Below the pieces are notes generated by a model. It saw nothing but the letters and a program-made list of their open reading frames with translations, did not search any database and had not been told where the DNA came from. Positions 1 to 5,869 of a DNA stretch of 8,139 nucleotides are shown in pieces. The stretch comes from Mariprofundaceae bacterium (GTDB lineage Bacteria > Pseudomonadota > Zetaproteobacteria > Mariprofundales > Mariprofundaceae), in the NCBI GenBank assembly GCA_030950825.1, contig JAUZQT010000036.1, positions 1 through 8,139 on the forward strand. The letters run 5' to 3'. The position numbers and the translations under genes are program-made. The first letter of the stretch is position 1, and each line of letters begins with the position of its first letter.

Positions 1-160
1 GTCGAAAACATGACGGCCCTCCAGGGCATCAGGTAATATGGAATGGTTACGCATATCTGCAATTAATGTGTGATGGGTATCTGTTGGCGGTAAGAGATGA
101 TATTGAGTAGTAAGAATATTTATGGCTAAAGGGCAGGGCTAGGTTGCATTGAAAGTTAAA
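1..160. other. Window edge: short open frames, no recognised gene
   Basis: No gene is assignable here. On the minus strand a frame is open from a TAG near 121-125 to the window edge, with an ATG at 52-54 that would give MRNHSILPDALEGRHVFD and no clear Shine-Dalgarno in front. On the plus strand a frame is open from base 3 to a TAG at 108-110 (ending LLAVRDDIE), and another ends at TAA 34-36. A plus-strand gene ending at 110 would converge on the tRNAs and share the terminator at 161-200; a minus-strand gene starting at 54 would lie downstream of them. The ppiD gene that often follows hupB in Proteobacteria is not visible: none of these frames has its hydrophobic N-terminal anchor. Confidence 0.25.
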
Positions 161-200
161 AAATAAAAAAGCCCACAAATATTTCTATTTGTGGGCTTTT
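161..200 (-). terminator. Intrinsic terminator of the tRNA-Val/tRNA-Asp transcript
   Basis: A perfect 11-bp stem (GCCCACAAATA at 171-181 with its complement at 186-196) closes a 4-base loop and is flanked by A/T runs that extend the pairing. Read on the minus strand, the GC-containing stem is followed by a run of six T and then ATTT (161-170). That is the standard Rho-independent form, 24 bases past the tRNA-Asp 3' end. Four T follow on the plus strand too, so it may also stop a converging plus-strand transcript. Confidence 0.9.
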
Positions 201-223
201 ATAGACGTTGTCAATTGTCGATG

Positions 224-300
224 TGGCGGAGCGGACGAGACTCGAACTCGCGACCTCCGGCGTGACAGGCCGGCATTCTAACCAACTGAACTACCGCTCC
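224..300 (-). tRNA. tRNA-Asp (anticodon GUC)
   Basis: Read on the minus strand this is a 77-base cloverleaf. The acceptor stem pairs GGAGCGG with CCGCTCC, followed by discriminator G and an encoded CCA (224-226). The D-arm contains TTCAGTTGGTTAGAA. The anticodon loop is CTGTCAC with anticodon GTC, and the T-arm has GGTTCGAGT-type features (GAGTTCGAGTC). Discriminator G73 and GUC are aspartate identity elements. It lies 60 bases downstream of tRNA-Val, and both end at the terminator at 161-200, so they are probably processed from one precursor. Confidence 0.97.
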
Positions 301-360
301 ATGAAAAACGGGAAACTATTAAGAATAGAGCCCCATTTCAAGCACTCCCTTTGCAGGATA

Positions 361-436
361 TGGTGGGCGCTGCAGGACTCGAACCTGCGGCCACCGCCTT
401 GTAAGGGCGGTGCTCTACCAGCTGAGCTAAGCGCCC
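361..436 (-). tRNA. tRNA-Val (anticodon UAC)
   Basis: A 76-base cloverleaf on the minus strand. The acceptor GGGCGCT pairs with AGCGCCC, with discriminator A and an encoded CCA at 361-363. The D-arm has AGCTCAGCTGGTAGAGC. The anticodon stem CCGCC/GGCGG encloses CTTACAA, giving anticodon TAC (valine). The T-arm is GCAGGTTCGAGTCCTGC. It is the first of a two-tRNA unit lying 63 bases downstream of the HU stop codon. It could be transcribed by read-through from HU or from the candidate promoter at 468-495. Confidence 0.97.
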
Positions 437-467
437 TGAACAGGTGTTACCCTCTTCAGCGCGGCGA

Positions 468-495
468 ACATTAACGTTGCTTCGCCGATATGCAA
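468..495 (-). promoter_or_regulatory. Candidate promoter for the tRNA-Val/tRNA-Asp unit
   Basis: On the minus strand TTGCAT (490-495) is followed after 16 bases by TAATGT (468-473). The next bases, TCGCCGCGC, form a GC-rich discriminator, as in stable-RNA promoters under stringent control. It lies just after the HU stop codon and would start transcription about 25 bases before tRNA-Val. The boxes match the sigma-70 consensus only in part, and a 7-bp dyad (462-468/481-487) overlaps the same bases. Confidence 0.45.
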
Positions 496-499
496 GTGT

Positions 500-772
500 T
501 TATTTTACGGCATCTTTCAATGCTTTTCCAGCCTTGAACTTGGGTGCTTTTGAAGGCCCTACTTCAATAGGTTCACCTGTACGTGGGTTGCGAGCAGTAC
601 GTGCAGCACGTTCTGCTACAGAGAAGGTGCCAAAGCCTACTAAGCTAACGCTATCACCATTTTGTAGTGTGCTTGTAATACCATCCAATACAGCCTCAAC
701 AGCTGCTGAAGCTGTCATTTTGTTCAGTTCAGCGCTTGTTGCCACATGGCTAATCAAATCTGCTTTATTCAT
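500..772 (-). CDS. hupB: DNA-binding protein HU (HU-beta type)
   Basis: This 90-residue protein has the usual HU length. HU is a dimeric nucleoid protein that binds and bends DNA without strong sequence preference and compacts the chromosome. The N-terminal helix pair starts MNKADLI. GFGTF (46-50) begins the family signature, and the flexible DNA-binding arm contains the RNPRTGE turn with Pro63, the residue that intercalates between base pairs in HU/IHF proteins. The C-terminal PKFKAGKALKDAV is typical. The start ATG has GGAG 6 bases upstream (779-782). The gene follows lon by 84 bases, the standard lon-hupB order. No terminator separates it from the tRNAs downstream, so some read-through is likely. 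An IHF subunit is less likely given HU-beta-like residues throughout and the position next to lon. Confidence 0.96.
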   Translation of the reverse strand: MNKADLISHVATSAELNKMTASAAVEAVLDGITSTLQNGDSVSLVGFGTFSVAERAARTARNPRTGEPIEVGPSKAPKFKAGKALKDAVK

Positions 773-795
773 ACTCTTCTCCCAGAGACAATAGC

Positions 796-822
796 GTAAA
801 CGAGCAAATGAATGCTGTTTAC
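796..822 (-). promoter_or_regulatory. Bulged hairpin in the lon-hupB gap
   Basis: GTAAAC plus AGCA pairs with TGCT plus GTTTAC around a 6-base loop (807-812), with one bulged base (802). That is 10 bp between the lon stop and the HU start. A purine-rich AGGAGG (825-830, minus strand) lies directly 5' of it, but no start codon follows at a usable distance. It has no T-run and so is not an obvious lon terminator. It may be a leader structure or operator of hupB; its role is inferred only from position. Confidence 0.4.
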
Positions 823-856
823 CCCCTCCTATGTCATGTTGTTTTTGATAATTCGA

Positions 857-3292
857 TCAATGCCTTGAAATAGAATTTTTATCCAGATAAATATCCATCA
901 AAGAATCGTGCACGAAATTCTTCGGCATACTTATACCCTCTGGAACACGCGTCAAGACGTGTTTTAAAACTTCGTCCATATGAGACACATGGTGCACCTT
1001 CAAACCTTGCAAAATATTCTCGGGGATTTCTTTAAGATCTTTGAGGTTTTCTTCAGGAATGACCACTTCTGTCAGGCCGCCACGGTGCGCAGCCAGCAAC
1101 TTTTCTTTCAGCCCACCAATGGGCAGTGCTTTGCCGCGTAGGGTAATTTCACCTGTCATGCATACCTCTTTTTTTACCGCAATACCAGTGAGGGCAGAGA
1201 TGATTGACGTTGCCATGGCAAGCCCTGCTGAAGGGCCATCTTTGGGAATGGCTCCTTCAGGGACATGTACGTGAATATCCACTTTTTGATGAAAATCTGC
1301 TTTTAATCCCAAACTTGCAGCACGAGAGCGCACATAGGTGAAGGCTGCCTGAATGGATTCTTGCATCACATCGCCAAGCTGCCCCGTGATTGTCAACTTG
1401 CCTTTGCCTACCATCAATGCTGTTTCGATTTGCAAAAGCTCGCCACCAACTTCAGTCCAAGCAAGGCCTGTTACAACACCAACTTGATGCTCTTCTTCAG
1501 CCATACCAAAGCTATATTGACGCACGCCCAAATAGGCCTCGAGTTCATCTGGAGTTATTTTCAAAGCTTGTTTGGGTTTATCTTGAACCCATTTACGCGC
1601 CATCTTTCGGCATAGTTTTGCCACAGCACGATCCAGACCGCGTACACCAGCTTCGCGTGTGTAGTAGCGAACAAGATCCAATAATGCTTTATCATCAATA
1701 TCAAAGCCTTCATCCACACTAAGACCATGGTTTTTTAGCTGTTTTGGGAGTAAATAACGTTTGGCAATCGCTAACTTCTCAGCTTCGGTATAACCAGCTA
1801 AGCGAATCACTTCCATTCGATCCAAAAGCGGACTGGGAATGTTTAAGCTATTTGCAGTGGTAATAAACATAACTTCGGATAAATCATAGTCGACTTCGAG
1901 ATAGTGATCGTTAAAGGTGTTATTTTGTTCTGGATCAAGCACTTCGAGCAGCGCTGATGAGGGGTCACCTCTAAAATCGGCACCCAACTTATCAATTTCA
2001 TCGAGTAAAATGAGCGGATTTTTCACACCTGCTTTTTTCATGGACTGCACGACTTTTCCAGGCATTGAGCCGATATAAGTGCGACGATGGCCACGAATCT
2101 CTGCTTCATCACGCATACCGCCCACGCTCATGCGGATGAATTTTCGGCTGGTTGCATGTGCAATAGAGCGCCCCAACGATGTTTTCCCTACACCAGGAGG
2201 GCCAACAAAACAAAGAATAGGCCCTTTCATTTTACGTACCAACTGCAATACAGCCAAATGTTCAAGAATACGTTCTTTGATTTTTTCCAAACCAAAATGA
2301 TCTTCATTCAAAACGGCCTCAGCAGCACTCAGATCCCGACGGATGCGTGTGCGTTTTTTCCAAGGTAAATCAAGTAGGCAATCCAAATAGTTGCGTATAA
2401 CAGTGGCTTCTGAACTCATGGGAGCCATCATCTTTAAACGTTTTAATTCAGCTTTTGCTTTTTCTTCGGCCTCCTGACTGAGCCCTGATGTTTCAATTTT
2501 TTTAGTCAAGGCATCCATATCGGACTGGGCATCATCTTCCCCCAGCTCCTTTTGAATGGCTTTCATTTGTTCGGATAAATAATACTCACGCTGGGACTTT
2601 TCCATCTGCCGTTTGACGCGTGTGCGAATACGTTTATCGACTTGTAAGATTTCCATCTCTTCTTCCATATAGCCGTATAAACGCTCTAGGCGCTCGATCA
2701 CACTGGGTATTTCCAATAATAGTTGTTTGTCTTCTAGTTTTAAGCTTAAATGCGAAGCTATCGTATCAGCTAATTTATCAATTTCTTCTACAGCGGCAAC
2801 AGATACCAGTACTTCTGGTGGTATTTTTTTATTTAATTTAACATAAGCTTCAAATTGTTGCTCAATTGTTTTGGCAACGGCTTCACGTTCGCGCGCATTA
2901 TCTTCAGTTTCAGGCATGATTTGATAGTCTGCACGCAAGAGTTTGCCATCACTTTGGATGTTTTTTACGCGTACTCGCGCACCGCCTTCTACCAATACCT
3001 TGATGGTGCCATCAGGTAATTTTAGCATCTGCAGAATATTTCCTAAAGTGCCGACTTCATACAGGTCTTCAGGGTCAGGGTCATCTTTATCTGCATCTTT
3101 TTGCGCCAGAAGGACAATTGTTTTGCCTGATTTCATCACGTCATCCAAAGCGCTGACACTTTTCTCACGGCCCACAAATAGTGGCACAATCATGTGCGGA
3201 AATACTACAATATCACGCAGTGGTAAGACGGGTAAAAGGCCTTCTTTGCCGATGTTTACATCTTGCTCACTGTCACTTTCCCATTCAGCCAC
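857..3292 (-). CDS. lon: ATP-dependent protease Lon (LonA type)
   Basis: Cytoplasmic AAA+ serine protease that unfolds and degrades misfolded proteins and short-lived regulators. I place the start at GTG 3290-3292 (811 residues), because AAGGAG (3299-3304) sits 6 bases before it. The longer frame opens at another GTG (3317-3319) with no Shine-Dalgarno. In the 811-residue numbering: LON substrate-binding domain about 18-210 (LPVLPLRDIVVFPHM near its start), helical region to about 330, Walker A GPPGVGKTS 364-372, Walker B LILLDEID 427-434, and the protease domain from about 595. The catalytic Ser688 is in KDGPSAG, and Lys731 lies 43 residues later, as in the Ser-Lys dyad of E. coli Lon. Slightly longer than E. 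coli Lon (784), mainly in the tail. It lies between clpX and hupB with its own 5' region. All key residues are present. Confidence 0.98.
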   Translation of the reverse strand: MAEWESDSEQDVNIGKEGLLPVLPLRDIVVFPHMIVPLFVGREKSVSALDDVMKSGKTIVLLAQKDADKDDPDPEDLYEVGTLGNILQMLKLPDGTIKVLVEGGARVRVKNIQSDGKLLRADYQIMPETEDNAREREAVAKTIEQQFEAYVKLNKKIPPEVLVSVAAVEEIDKLADTIASHLSLKLEDKQLLLEIPSVIERLERLYGYMEEEMEILQVDKRIRTRVKRQMEKSQREYYLSEQMKAIQKELGEDDAQSDMDALTKKIETSGLSQEAEEKAKAELKRLKMMAPMSSEATVIRNYLDCLLDLPWKKRTRIRRDLSAAEAVLNEDHFGLEKIKERILEHLAVLQLVRKMKGPILCFVGPPGVGKTSLGRSIAHATSRKFIRMSVGGMRDEAEIRGHRRTYIGSMPGKVVQSMKKAGVKNPLILLDEIDKLGADFRGDPSSALLEVLDPEQNNTFNDHYLEVDYDLSEVMFITTANSLNIPSPLLDRMEVIRLAGYTEAEKLAIAKRYLLPKQLKNHGLSVDEGFDIDDKALLDLVRYYTREAGVRGLDRAVAKLCRKMARKWVQDKPKQALKITPDELEAYLGVRQYSFGMAEEEHQVGVVTGLAWTEVGGELLQIETALMVGKGKLTITGQLGDVMQESIQAAFTYVRSRAASLGLKADFHQKVDIHVHVPEGAIPKDGPSAGLAMATSIISALTGIAVKKEVCMTGEITLRGKALPIGGLKEKLLAAHRGGLTEVVIPEENLKDLKEIPENILQGLKVHHVSHMDEVLKHVLTRVPEGISMPKNFVHDSLMDIYLDKNSISRH

Positions 3293-3362
3293 AATACTCT
3301 CCTTGCTTGTACACAACACCTGAAAACAAACATCTAGTCAGCTAATGTTGTTATACCTATCG

Positions 3363-3388
3363 AATAGCAATATGCGTTGCTATTTATA
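3363..3388 (-). promoter_or_regulatory. Candidate lon promoter -10 with overlapping dyad
   Basis: On the minus strand TATAAA (3383-3388) is a good -10 hexamer about 90 bases before the lon start. The -35 region (TTAGTT, about 16 bases upstream) is poor. An 8-bp perfect inverted repeat, AATAGCAA/TTGCTATT (3363-3370 and 3377-3384) with a 6-base centre, overlaps the downstream edge of the -10 and the expected transcription start, where a repressor operator often sits. I see no good sigma-32 (heat-shock) motif here. Confidence 0.35.
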
Positions 3389-3501
3389 TACCACTTTCTT
3401 AAAAAACTAATCGGTACCCCAAAGAAAGCCAAAAGGAGCGAGACTTTGAACAAACATCACAAACAATTGAGGCTTATCGCGATTTCCCAGTTTTTCATGG
3501 G

Positions 3502-4758
3502 CTATGCAGCCTCATCATTGGCCTGTAAAACCAATGTGGGTTTTGCTTCAGATTCAACAACCTTGCGATTGATAATGCATTTTTCTACATTGCCCATGGT
3601 CGGTATTTCATACATAACATCCAGCATAACGGCTTCCATAATAGCACGCAGACCGCGCGCACCTGTTTTACGTTTAAGTGCTTTATCTGCAATGGATGAT
3701 AATGCATTTTCAGTAAATAATACATCAACGCCATCATATGATAATAGTGCTTGATATTGTTTGACCAAAGCATTTTTGGGCGCGGTAAGGATTTCTAATA
3801 GGGCCTTTTTATCCAGTTCGGTCAGTGTAGCAACAGCTGGAAGCCTGCCAACAAGCTCTGGAATAAGACCATATTGGATTAAATCTTCAGGTTCGACCTG
3901 TTTGAGTAATATGCTGATGTCTTGTTCATCTTCCACAACAACATTGGCGCCGAAACCAATAGAGCGCTTTTTACCACGTGATTCGATAAGTTTTTCTAAT
4001 CCAGAAAAGGCACCACCCAAAATAAATAACACATTGGTGGTATCAACTTGGATAAACTCTTGCTGTGGGTTTTTTCGGCCACCCTGTGGTGAGACATTGG
4101 CAACGGTGCCTTCAATCAATTTTAATAAGGCCTGTTGTACACCTTCACCAGATACATCGCGGGTGATGGATGGTGAGTCAGCTTTGCGTGAAAGTTTATC
4201 AATTTCATCAATATACACGATGCCACGTTGTGCTTTATCAACATCATGATTGGCTGCTTGCAATAATTTTGAAATAATATTTTCAACATCATCGCCAACA
4301 TAACCAGCCTCAGTTAATGTTGTTGCATCAGCCATCACAAAGGGAACATCAAATACGCGTGCTAGACTTTGGGCCAATAGCGTTTTACCGCAACCAGTAG
4401 GGCCAAGCAGAAGTACATTGCTCTTTGATATTTCAACATCACTTTGTTTATTGTGTTCAATGCGTTTGTAGTGATTATAAACAGCAACGGCGAGCATGCG
4501 CTTGGCAGCATCTTGGCCAATCACATAATCATCCAAAAAAGATTTTATTTCAGTGGGTTTTGGAAGTGCGGAAGTATCTGCATCAGCTTTTAAATCGCTT
4601 GATGCTCCCAGCTCCTCCACGATGATCTCGTTGCATAAGTCAACGCATTCATCACAAATAAAAACAGTCGGCCCAGCAATTAACTTTTTAACATCATGCT
4701 GACTCTTTCCGCAAAAAGAACAAAACAGCGTTGCATCACCATCATTTTGCTTACTCAT
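3502..4758 (-). CDS. clpX: ClpX, ATPase subunit of the ClpXP protease
   Basis: A 418-residue AAA+ unfoldase hexamer that recognises tagged substrates such as ssrA proteins and threads them into ClpP. The N-terminal zinc-binding domain has Cys13, Cys16, Cys35 and Cys38 and dimerises for adaptor and substrate binding. The AAA+ module carries Walker A GPTGCGKT (119-126), the pore-1 loop GYVG (152-155), Walker B VYIDEID (181-187), the ClpP-docking loop IGF (267-269), the VGRLP arginine region (303-307) and sensor-2 GARGLR (366-371). The loop usually RKH reads RKN here (228-230). The start is clear: ATG with GGAGG (4765-4769) 6 bases upstream. clpP lies upstream on the same strand, separated by an unusually long 306-base gap that holds a repeat element, so clpX may have a promoter of its own. 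No clear terminator follows it. Confidence 0.98.
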   Translation of the reverse strand: MSKQNDGDATLFCSFCGKSQHDVKKLIAGPTVFICDECVDLCNEIIVEELGASSDLKADADTSALPKPTEIKSFLDDYVIGQDAAKRMLAVAVYNHYKRIEHNKQSDVEISKSNVLLLGPTGCGKTLLAQSLARVFDVPFVMADATTLTEAGYVGDDVENIISKLLQAANHDVDKAQRGIVYIDEIDKLSRKADSPSITRDVSGEGVQQALLKLIEGTVANVSPQGGRKNPQQEFIQVDTTNVLFILGGAFSGLEKLIESRGKKRSIGFGANVVVEDEQDISILLKQVEPEDLIQYGLIPELVGRLPAVATLTELDKKALLEILTAPKNALVKQYQALLSYDGVDVLFTENALSSIADKALKRKTGARGLRAIMEAVMLDVMYEIPTMGNVEKCIINRKVVESEAKPTLVLQANDEAA

Positions 4759-4773
4759 GTCAAACCTCCATCA

Positions 4774-4797
4774 TGTTTGTGCTATGCATGCACAACA
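4774..4797 (-). promoter_or_regulatory. Hairpin directly upstream of the clpX ribosome-binding site
   Basis: TGTTGTGC pairs with GCACAAACA (one bulged A) around a 7-base loop ATGCATA. The hairpin ends 4 bases before the GGAGG of clpX. It would form in the clpX mRNA leader, or could act as an operator-like dyad. It does not cover the Shine-Dalgarno itself. A second, weaker imperfect dyad (4808-4833, GAG.CGCAA/TTGCG.CTC) lies just upstream and has a T-run in its loop. Confidence 0.4.
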
Positions 4798-4911
4798 ATA
4801 TACTTGGGAGTCGCAAAAAAAACTATTGCGCTCTATATGCCTTGCTTTATTGGCGTTCGTGAAGCTTTTTCGAGGCACTCACTTTTAAACGGCAATGGAC
4901 TAACCTGAATA

Positions 4912-5056
4912 ATTCACAAATACTGTCGTGCCCTTGCTTGCCCCTTTATTTGCAACGAATTCTTTGCCAGTCGACCGTATCCATTGGTACGGCACTCCTG
5001 ACAAAAAAAATGTTGCAAATAAAGTTTTTTCGCAATCATCACAACGATTTATGAAT
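4912..5056 (-). repeat. Palindromic element, copy A
   Basis: A 145-base element, a diverged copy of 7282-7421. Its ends are inverted repeats, ATTCACAAAT (4912-4921) and ATTTATGAAT (5047-5056), 9 of 10 matching. Inside, CTTTATTTGCAAC (4944-4956) is perfectly complementary to 5012-5024 (13 bp), and a central hairpin CCGTA/TACGG (4975-4979 and 4988-4992) has an 8-base loop. The minus-strand frame shared with copy B is open through the whole element and contains NRCDDCEKTLFAT and GKEFVANKG. The nested palindromes resemble MITEs or Rickettsia palindromic elements. It encodes no transposase. Function unknown. Confidence 0.8.
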
Positions 5057-5064
5057 TTCTCAGG

Positions 5065-5664
5065 CTAACTGTTGGTCATTTCAGAACGAGATGTTAAAAC
5101 TTTATCCACCAAGCCATAATCACAAGCTTCTTGCGCGCTTAAAAAGTAATCCCGTTCAACATCATCGGATATTTTATCCAAGGGTTGACCCGTATGCTGT
5201 GCCATCATTTTGTTCATGTGTTCTTTCAGCTTAAGAATTTCACGCGCATGAATTTCAATATCCGTTGCTTGGCCTTGAAAGCCACCCAGAGGTTGGTGGA
5301 TCATGATTCTTGCGTTCGGTAAAGAGAAACGTTTCCCCGTGGCTCCAGAAGCCAATAAATGCGCCCCCATGCTGGCCGCTTGCCCAACACAAAGGGTTGA
5401 AACATCACAGCGGATATATTGCATGGTGTCATAAATAGCCATACCAGCAGTGACTAGGCCGCCTGGGCTGTTGATATACATATAAATATCTTTTTCAGGC
5501 CCTTCAGATTCCAAAAATAACAGCTGAGCTGTAATTAGATTTGCCATATTATCATCAACAGGGCCACTTAAAAAAATGATGCGCTCTTTTAGTAAGCGTG
5601 AAAAAATATCGTAGGAACGCTCACCACGTGATGTGCGTTCTACGACCATTGGAACCAAATTCAT
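5065..5664 (-). CDS. clpP: ClpP, proteolytic subunit of the Clp protease
   Basis: A cytoplasmic serine peptidase that forms a double heptameric ring and degrades chains fed by ClpX. I start it at ATG 5662-5664 (199 residues), because AAGGAG (5670-5675) lies 5 bases upstream. The ATG at 5692-5694 would add ten residues but has no Shine-Dalgarno. From the chosen start the protein begins MNLVPMVVERTSRGERS, almost exactly the mature N-terminus of E. coli ClpP, so little or no propeptide would need removal. The catalytic triad is Ser98 (GQAASMGAHL), His123 (MIHQPLGG) and Asp172 (ERDYFLSAQEA), each one higher than the mature E. coli numbers. It lies between tig and clpX, the usual order. After its TAG stop the same frame stays open for 54 codons through element A. 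Confidence 0.98.
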   Translation of the reverse strand: MNLVPMVVERTSRGERSYDIFSRLLKERIIFLSGPVDDNMANLITAQLLFLESEGPEKDIYMYINSPGGLVTAGMAIYDTMQYIRCDVSTLCVGQAASMGAHLLASGATGKRFSLPNARIMIHQPLGGFQGQATDIEIHAREILKLKEHMNKMMAQHTGQPLDKISDDVERDYFLSAQEACDYGLVDKVLTSRSEMTNS

Positions 5665-5817
5665 AGATACTCCTTGTAAGGCATACACTGTCATTTGCTA
5701 TTCAGACAACAAGCTTTCATTCATGACTTGGGGGCTCATCAGGCATTTTGATAATGAAAGAAGCGTGCTCATGCTAAGTCTTGAAAAAAGCATAATATTT
5801 CAGAAAGGTAATGTATT

Positions 5818-5850
5818 GCGATGCCTGCCCCTTTGCGGGACTAGGCTCGC
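5818..5850 (-). promoter_or_regulatory. Imperfect hairpin in the tig-clpP gap
   Basis: On the minus strand GCGA-GCCT-CCC pairs with GGG-AGGC-TCGC, broken by a small internal loop (AGT/GC) and one bulge, with loop GCAAA: 11 bp in 33 bases, starting about 20 bases past the tig stop. It resembles the stem of a tig terminator, but the next bases (AATACATTACC) are not a T-run. It may be an inefficient terminator or an mRNA 3'-end stabiliser. A TATTAT hexamer downstream (minus strand) is the only -10-like candidate for clpP and lacks a good -35. Confidence 0.4.
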
Positions 5851-5869
5851 TGAAAATATGATGCGGGAA

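Larger units (their letters stand above)
4759..5064. other. Long clpP-clpX intergenic region
   Basis: These 306 bases hold, from the clpX side, the GGAGG site, two dyads (4774-4797 and 4808-4833), about 70 AT-rich bases with no convincing promoter (TATAGA-like and sigma-32-like matches are weak), and then palindromic element copy A (4912-5056), which begins 8 bases after the clpP stop codon. No typical intrinsic terminator for clpP is visible. In many Proteobacteria the clpP-clpX gap is much shorter, so the element largely accounts for the extra length. Confidence 0.6.

Noticed and set aside
462..487. Hairpin CGGCGAA/TTCGCCG after the HU stop, as an HU terminator
   Set aside because: The 12-base loop is large and no T-run follows on the minus strand. 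The same bases are better read as part of a tRNA promoter.
444..794. Plus-strand 116-codon frame opposite HU
   Set aside because: It covers the HU gene in antisense and runs across the tRNA promoter region. HU explains the coding signal.
2943..3323. Plus-strand 126-codon frame opposite the 5' end of lon
   Set aside because: It is fully antisense to a conserved, complete lon and has no recognisable domains or ribosome-binding site. The same holds for the other plus-strand frames opposite lon, clpX, clpP and tig.
3489..3501. Short dyad after the clpX stop as a terminator
   Set aside because: Only about 4 bp pair (CCCA/TGGG) and no T-run follows.
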